From Zoogloea sp. LCSB751 (GTDB lineage Bacteria > Pseudomonadota > Gammaproteobacteria > Burkholderiales > Rhodocyclaceae): 64,000 nucleotides of DNA. How positions within the stretch are numbered: the stretch's first letter is position 1; the number at the start of each line of letters is the position of its first letter. The notes beneath the pieces were generated by a model. The model was not told the origin of the DNA. It did not search any database and worked only from the letters and a program-made list of their open reading frames with translations. Made by a program: the position numbers and the translations under genes. Positions 60,119 through 64,000 of this stretch are shown piece by piece. Location: assembly GCF_002028455.1 (NCBI RefSeq), contig NZ_MWUM01000011.1, forward strand, positions 1 through 64,000, in the 5' to 3' direction.

Positions 60119-61036
60119 TTGCGCATCGGCATCGACCTCGGCGGCACCAAGATCGAAATCATCGCCCTCGACGACGCGGGGCACACGCTGGCCCGGCGCC
60201 GCGTGGCCACGCCGCAGGGCGACTACCCCGCCACGCTGCAGGCGGTGGCCGGGCTGGTCGAGGCGGTCGAGACTGAACTCGGGCGGCGCGGCACCGTCGG
60301 CGTCGGCACGCCCGGCGCGGTGTCGAAGGCCAGCGGGCTGATGAAGAACGCCAATTCCACCTGCCTGAACGGCCGTCCGCTGCCGGACGATCTGCGCCAG
60401 TTGCTTGGCCGCGAGGTGCGCACCGCCAACGATGCCAACTGCCTGGCCCTGTCCGAAGCGGTGGACGGCGCCGCGGCGGGGGCCGAGGTGGTCTTCGCGG
60501 TGATCCTCGGTACCGGCGTCGGTGGCGGCATCGTGGTGCGTGGGCAGTTGCTGTCGGGCATCAATTCGATTGCCGGCGAATGGGGGCACAATCCACTGCC
60601 CCTGCCGGCCGGCGCCGATCTGCCGCTGCCGGCCTGTTATTGCGGGCGGGCCGGCTGCATCGAAACCTATCTGTCCGGGCCGGGGCTGGCGGCCGATCAC
60701 CTGCGCAGCAGTGGCGTGGCGCTGGCGCCGGAAGCCATCGTCGCTGCCGCGCTGGCCGGCGACGCCGCAGGAGAGGCCAGCCTGCAGCGCTACGAGGCGC
60801 GCCTGGCGCGGGCCCTGGCCGGGGTCATCAACATCCTCGATCCGGATGTGATCGTGCTTGGCGGGGGCCTGTCGAATCTGGCGCGGTTGTACGAACGGGT
60901 GCCGGCGCGGTGGGGGGCGCAGGTGTTCTCCGACACGGTGGCGACCCGCCTGCTAGCGGCCGCCCACGGGGATTCGTCGGGCGTGCGCGGGGCCGCCTGG
61001 CTGTGGCCGGTTGCCGGACGGAGCCGGGAGGGATAG
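60119..61036 (+). CDS. ROK-family sugar kinase (fructokinase-like)
   Basis: A 305-residue ROK kinase. The phosphate-1 loop is RIGIDLGGTKIE at the start, the catalytic base is in TANDANCLALSE (about residue 103), and VILGTGVGGGIVV is phosphate-2. The zinc motif CYCGRAGCIETY follows (about residue 180). The start is TTG at 60119 with GGCGGAG upstream. No ATG lies between this and the kinase core. E. coli Mak-like ROK members phosphorylate fructose. The exact sugar here is inferred only. Confidence 0.9.
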   Translation: MRIGIDLGGTKIEIIALDDAGHTLARRRVATPQGDYPATLQAVAGLVEAVETELGRRGTVGVGTPGAVSKASGLMKNANSTCLNGRPLPDDLRQLLGREVRTANDANCLALSEAVDGAAAGAEVVFAVILGTGVGGGIVVRGQLLSGINSIAGEWGHNPLPLPAGADLPLPACYCGRAGCIETYLSGPGLAADHLRSSGVALAPEAIVAAALAGDAAGEASLQRYEARLARALAGVINILDPDVIVLGGGLSNLARLYERVPARWGAQVFSDTVATRLLAAAHGDSSGVRGAAWLWPVAGRSREG

Positions 61037-61163
61037 TTTGCGTGACAGCCGCAGCCGTCCCGTTGGAGGGGCGGGCTTGCTTCTGCTGTCTGCTCGGCTA
61101 AAACGATAGACAGGTCGGCGATGACGCCAGCCCCAACAGAGAGCATAAGAGAGCGACAACAAA

Positions 61164-61502
61164 ATGGAATTCCTACCGCCGGCGCTGAACTGCGTCACCC
61201 TCTGCCAGGGAGCCTTGCTGGGGCGCCTGTGGCTTGCCCACGCCGACGTGGTGCAGCGCATGCACTTCCTGGGGAGTCGTCTCGCGGTGGGAACCGCGGA
61301 AAACCGCCTGCGCGTTCATGCCTTGAACACGGATGACGTGCTCGACGAGCGCGACAGGGTCAGCCATCAGGCCCGTCTCGACCTGCTGCTGGAGGCCGGT
61401 GCGGAAGGCTGGGCGACCATCTACCGGAGCTATCTGGATGAAATGACGGCCGCCTACCTGTGTTGCCTGCAGGGCTATACGGCGCCCCGGATCGAGTCCT
61501 GA
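61164..61502 (+). CDS. Small protein of unknown function
   Basis: A 112-residue soluble protein with several cysteines (LNCVTLCQG near the start, YLCCLQGY near the end) and an internal helix-rich region (DRVSHQARLDLLLEAGAEGW). It opens at ATG 61164 with a weak upstream AG-rich stretch. Codon use fits the neighbours. No family is recognised. It ends seven bases before the convergent exported His-rich gene. Confidence 0.5.
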   Translation: MEFLPPALNCVTLCQGALLGRLWLAHADVVQRMHFLGSRLAVGTAENRLRVHALNTDDVLDERDRVSHQARLDLLLEAGAEGWATIYRSYLDEMTAAYLCCLQGYTAPRIES

Positions 61503-61508
61503 TGCGTG

Positions 61509-61823
61509 TCAGCGCAGCGGGAAGACCAGCGGCGGGACGCTGACCACCACTGACGGCCGGCTGGGGTAGGCATATACCGGCTGCGGCGCGTAGATGATCG
61601 GGCGTTCATACACGACCGGCGGCGGTGCGACATAAACCGGCTGGGGGGCGTAATAAACCGGGCCGTAGCCGCGGCCACCGTGATGGTGGTGGTGTTTGTG
61701 GTGCCCTTCTCCGCGGCCACCCCAACCGTGACCTTCGCCGCGGTCGGCACTGGCGGTGGCGGACAGGCCCAGGCCGGCAATGCCGATCAGGCCGGCGGCG
61801 ATCCATTGGCGGGTATTCAGCAT
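61509..61823 (-). CDS. Exported His/Gly/Tyr/Pro-rich protein
   Basis: A 104-residue precursor with a signal peptide (IAAGLIGIAGLGLSATASA, cleavage near residue 26). The mature part starts with a His-Gly stretch (EGHHKHHHHHGGRGYG), then repeats of Y-A-P-Q-P-V-Y and P-P-V. Low-complexity secreted proteins of this kind can bind metal ions through the His cluster or sit in the envelope. Metal binding is inferred from composition. The upstream Shine-Dalgarno AGGAG fits the ATG at 61823. Confidence 0.75.
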   Translation of the reverse strand: MLNTRQWIAAGLIGIAGLGLSATASADRGEGHGWGGRGEGHHKHHHHHGGRGYGPVYYAPQPVYVAPPPVVYERPIIYAPQPVYAYPSRPSVVVSVPPLVFPLR

Positions 61824-61926
61824 GGTGTTCTCCTTGGCGCGCCCGCGGGAGCGCGGTACGTCTCAAGGATAGCCGCTGGCCTTGCGCCGCCCTTGCATGG
61901 TTTTGTAAGAAAGTTTATGCGAATGG

Positions 61927-61953
61927 CCGGGGTTTTGCGCAGGAAAACCCCGG
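61927..61953. terminator. Perfect hairpin downstream of the hybrid kinase gene
   Basis: CCGGGGTTTT (61927-61936) and AAAACCCCGG (61944-61953) pair perfectly around GCGCAGG. It lies 50-76 bases after the stop of the minus-strand hybrid kinase and before the His-rich gene on the same strand. No strong T-run follows on either strand, so termination is possible but not certain. Confidence 0.45.
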
Positions 61954-62002
61954 TTTGGCGGGGCTCTTCCGGGGGGGTGGCCGGTGCCGCATGGATGCCT
62001 GC

Positions 62003-63928
62003 TTACATTTCGTCCGGCGGTTTGATGGCCAGGCCGGCCCGGTAGGCGGCGATCAGGGTCTGTCGCCAGCGTTCGATGGCTGCCGACAGCGCGTCGCGGG
62101 CGACCGGTTTGATCACGTAGTCGTCCATGCCTGCGGCCAGTGCGTCGCGGCGCTCTTCCGGCATCGCATCGGCGCTGACGCCGATGATGTAGGCCTTGTA
62201 GCCCTGCTCGCGTAGCTGGCGCGTGGCGGCCAGGCCGTCCAGGCGCGGCATGCGGGCGTCCATGAAGATCAGTTCGTAGTTGGCTTCGGCACAGCGCTGC
62301 AGCGCATCTGCGCCGTCTTCGGCAAAGGCCACGTCCTGGGCGCCGAAGCGTTCGAGCATGCGGGTCAGTACGGTCCGGTTGATCGGGTTGTCCTCCACCA
62401 CCAGGATGCGTGTGCTCTGGCGCAGGATCGGGCGGGGGGCCTCGGGCGCATGGCTTTCCTCGCCGATGCCGGTTTCCAGTTCGGCGGTGAACCAGAAGCG
62501 CGAGCCCACGCCTTCCTCGCTGTCCACGCCGATCTGGCCGCCCATCAGCTCGCACAGCATGCGGCAGATCGCCAGGCCGAGGCCGGTGCCGCCGTAGCGG
62601 CGGGTGGTGGACATGTCGGCCTGCTCGAAGGGGGTGAAGATGTGCGCGCACTTATCGGTGGCGATGCCGATGCCGGTGTCGCTGACCGTGACCCGCAGGC
62701 TGATCCGGCCGGGGCCGGTCGGCGTCGAGGTGACATGCACGCCGATCTGGCCGCGGGCGGTGAACTTGAAGGCGTTGCCGACCAGGTTCATCAGGATCTG
62801 GCGCAGACGGGTCGGGTCGCCGACGACCACCCGCGGTACGCTGTCGGCCACCATCGCGGTGAACACGATGGATTTTTCCACGGCCCGGGCGCGGAACAGT
62901 TTTTCCACGTCGGCGACCAGCGGACGCAGGTCGAAGCCGATTCTCTCGAGGCTCAGCTTGCGGGCTTCGATCTTCGAGTAGTCGAGGATGTCGTTGATGA
63001 TGCCCAGCAGTGCGTCGCCGCTGCTCTGGATGGTGGCGATGTATTCCTGTTGTTCCGGCGTGTGCGGCGACATTTCCAGCAACTGCGCCATGCCGATGAT
63101 GCCGTTCATCGGCGTGCGGATCTCGTGGGACATCATCGCCAGGAAGTCGCTCTTGGCCCGGTTGGCGGCATTGGCCGCGTCGCGGGCGGCGATCAGGGCC
63201 TGCTCGGCCTTGTGGCGCTCGGTGACGTCGGTGATGCAGAACACCCGGCCGATGACTTCTTCGTCGTGGCGCGCCGGCCGCGAGCTGGCCTCGAAAATGC
63301 GCCCATCCCGCAGCGGCAGGATGTCGAAGGTCTCCTTCACGTCCTGGCTGTGGCGGGTCAGCAGGGTGTTCAGGTCGGTGCCGTCGTCCACCGCGTCGGC
63401 CATGTACTGGAGGATCGCGCCGTCGTCGTGGCGGGCCAGGAGCTCCTCGGGCAGCTTCCACAGGCGTGCCAGGCGGCGGTTCATGTTGGTGATGCTGCCG
63501 TGGCGGTCGAGAACCAGGATGCCGTCGGCGGTGGCTTCGAGGGTGGCGCGCAAGCGCGAGGCCATCAGCGCCAGCTCGTCCTCGGCGCGTTTCTGCGCGC
63601 CGATGTCGGTGGCCCGCACCAGGATGCCTTCGGGAATCCGCCGTACCGTCTTGCGGGCCGACAGCAGGCTGTCGTCGGCACGCCGGTAGAGCCCCTCCAT
63701 GACCTGTTCCTCGGTACTGCCGCCGGCCCGCACTTCTTCCCAGAAGAACAGGTCGGTGAGCGCGCATTCGATTTCGGTGACCGACTGGCCGGGCAGGCTG
63801 CCGGCCGGGTAGCCGAGCAGGCGCGAGGCGGCCGGGTTGGCGGCGAGGATGACCAGGGACTCGGGATCGACGAGGAGCAGGATCTCCTCGGCCGCGGCGA
63901 ACAGCAGGTCCTGGTAGTGTTCGCTCAT
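62003..63928 (-). CDS. PAS-PAS hybrid sensor histidine kinase
   Basis: A 641-residue cytosolic hybrid kinase without membrane segments. It has two PAS domains (about residues 1-120 and 125-245), then HisKA with the phosphoacceptor His in MSHEIRTPMNGIIGM (about residue 268). HATPase_c shows VGNAFKFTA, TGIGIA and GGTGLGLAI. A C-terminal receiver domain has the phosphoacceptor Asp in LIFMDARMPRLDG (about residue 558). It overlaps the stop of an upstream gene (ATGA). The output partner and stimulus are unknown. Confidence 0.93.
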   Translation of the reverse strand: MSEHYQDLLFAAAEEILLLVDPESLVILAANPAASRLLGYPAGSLPGQSVTEIECALTDLFFWEEVRAGGSTEEQVMEGLYRRADDSLLSARKTVRRIPEGILVRATDIGAQKRAEDELALMASRLRATLEATADGILVLDRHGSITNMNRRLARLWKLPEELLARHDDGAILQYMADAVDDGTDLNTLLTRHSQDVKETFDILPLRDGRIFEASSRPARHDEEVIGRVFCITDVTERHKAEQALIAARDAANAANRAKSDFLAMMSHEIRTPMNGIIGMAQLLEMSPHTPEQQEYIATIQSSGDALLGIINDILDYSKIEARKLSLERIGFDLRPLVADVEKLFRARAVEKSIVFTAMVADSVPRVVVGDPTRLRQILMNLVGNAFKFTARGQIGVHVTSTPTGPGRISLRVTVSDTGIGIATDKCAHIFTPFEQADMSTTRRYGGTGLGLAICRMLCELMGGQIGVDSEEGVGSRFWFTAELETGIGEESHAPEAPRPILRQSTRILVVEDNPINRTVLTRMLERFGAQDVAFAEDGADALQRCAEANYELIFMDARMPRLDGLAATRQLREQGYKAYIIGVSADAMPEERRDALAAGMDDYVIKPVARDALSAAIERWRQTLIAAYRAGLAIKPPDEM

Positions 63929-64000
63929 TGCCGGGGCCCCTTGCGTGAGTCGGAGTCGAAGTAGTAGGTCACGCGTTTGCGCGGGCTGAGGTATTCATAC
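63925..64000 (-). CDS. C-terminal end of a gene entering from the right edge
   Basis: On the minus strand an open frame enters at the edge and reads YEYLSPRKRVTYYFDSDSRK before the TGA at 63925-63927. The stop overlaps the start of the hybrid kinase (ATGA), so the two are translationally coupled. Only about 24 residues are visible and I cannot name the family. The short tail is basic and polar. Confidence 0.6.
   Translation of the reverse strand, partial: YEYLSPRKRVTYYFDSDSRKGPRQ

Overview
The window is GC-rich, densely packed chromosomal DNA of a betaproteobacterium, most likely of the Rhodocyclales (Azoarcus/Thauera/Zoogloea/Azospira-like). The main evidence is the set of lineage-typical small families (DUF1840, DUF2782, DUF484 next to dapF), the long-form QueF, proton-translocating transhydrogenase, several c-di-GMP genes and short intergenic REP-like palindromes. 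No rRNA or tRNA gene was seen. The species assignment is inference.

1-15.6 kb is mostly housekeeping. It starts with the 3' end of pntB and a three-gene set (phosphotransferase, DUF6285, acyl-CoA dehydrogenase) that resembles the LvaA-LvaB-LvaC / ACAD10-11 pathway for 4-hydroxyacyl-CoA breakdown. A tightly overlapping run follows: UbiA-family prenyltransferase, HAD phosphatase, exported protein, GST, ruvA, an AI-2E-family permease, ruvB. A minus-strand block (winged-helix regulator, RlmI-type methyltransferase, DUF484, dapF, CoA-binding protein) comes next, then sppA, DUF2782 and a LOG-family gene.

15.6-29.1 kb holds polA, an MltB-type transglycosylase, a single-domain response regulator, queF-murB, a CheZ-like protein, two cupins, an alpha/beta hydrolase, and a translationally coupled pair: a PhnD-like periplasmic binding protein and a transmembrane HAMP-PAS-GGDEF-EAL protein. 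Palindromes with a GGGCGAAT(TC/GA)ATTCGCCC core are scattered in the gaps.

29.1-51.1 kb is a complete type I-C CRISPR-Cas locus, all on the minus strand: WYL regulator, cas3, cas5c, cas8c (with an internal cas11c start), cas7, cas4, cas1, cas2, leader, array. The array spans about 12.7 kb, a fifth of the window. It has 175 intact 37-bp repeats plus one degenerate terminal repeat, hence 175 spacers of 33-39 nt. The crRNA-strand repeat folds into a perfect 9-bp stem closed by a GCAA (GNRA) tetraloop and leaves the 11-nt handle expected for Cas5c cleavage. Between cas7 and cas4, on the opposite strand, lies the decayed remnant of a ParE/RelE-type toxin-antitoxin pair.

51.1-64 kb carries 3-hydroxybutyrate dehydrogenase, an orphan NorD-like VWA protein, an EAL protein lacking the catalytic DDFG motif, a beta-lactamase-fold serine hydrolase lipoprotein, a divergent LysR/isochorismatase-family pair with operator-like repeats between them, DUF1840, RarD, a ROK kinase, two small proteins of unknown function and a hybrid histidine kinase. 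A further gene on the minus strand runs off the right edge.
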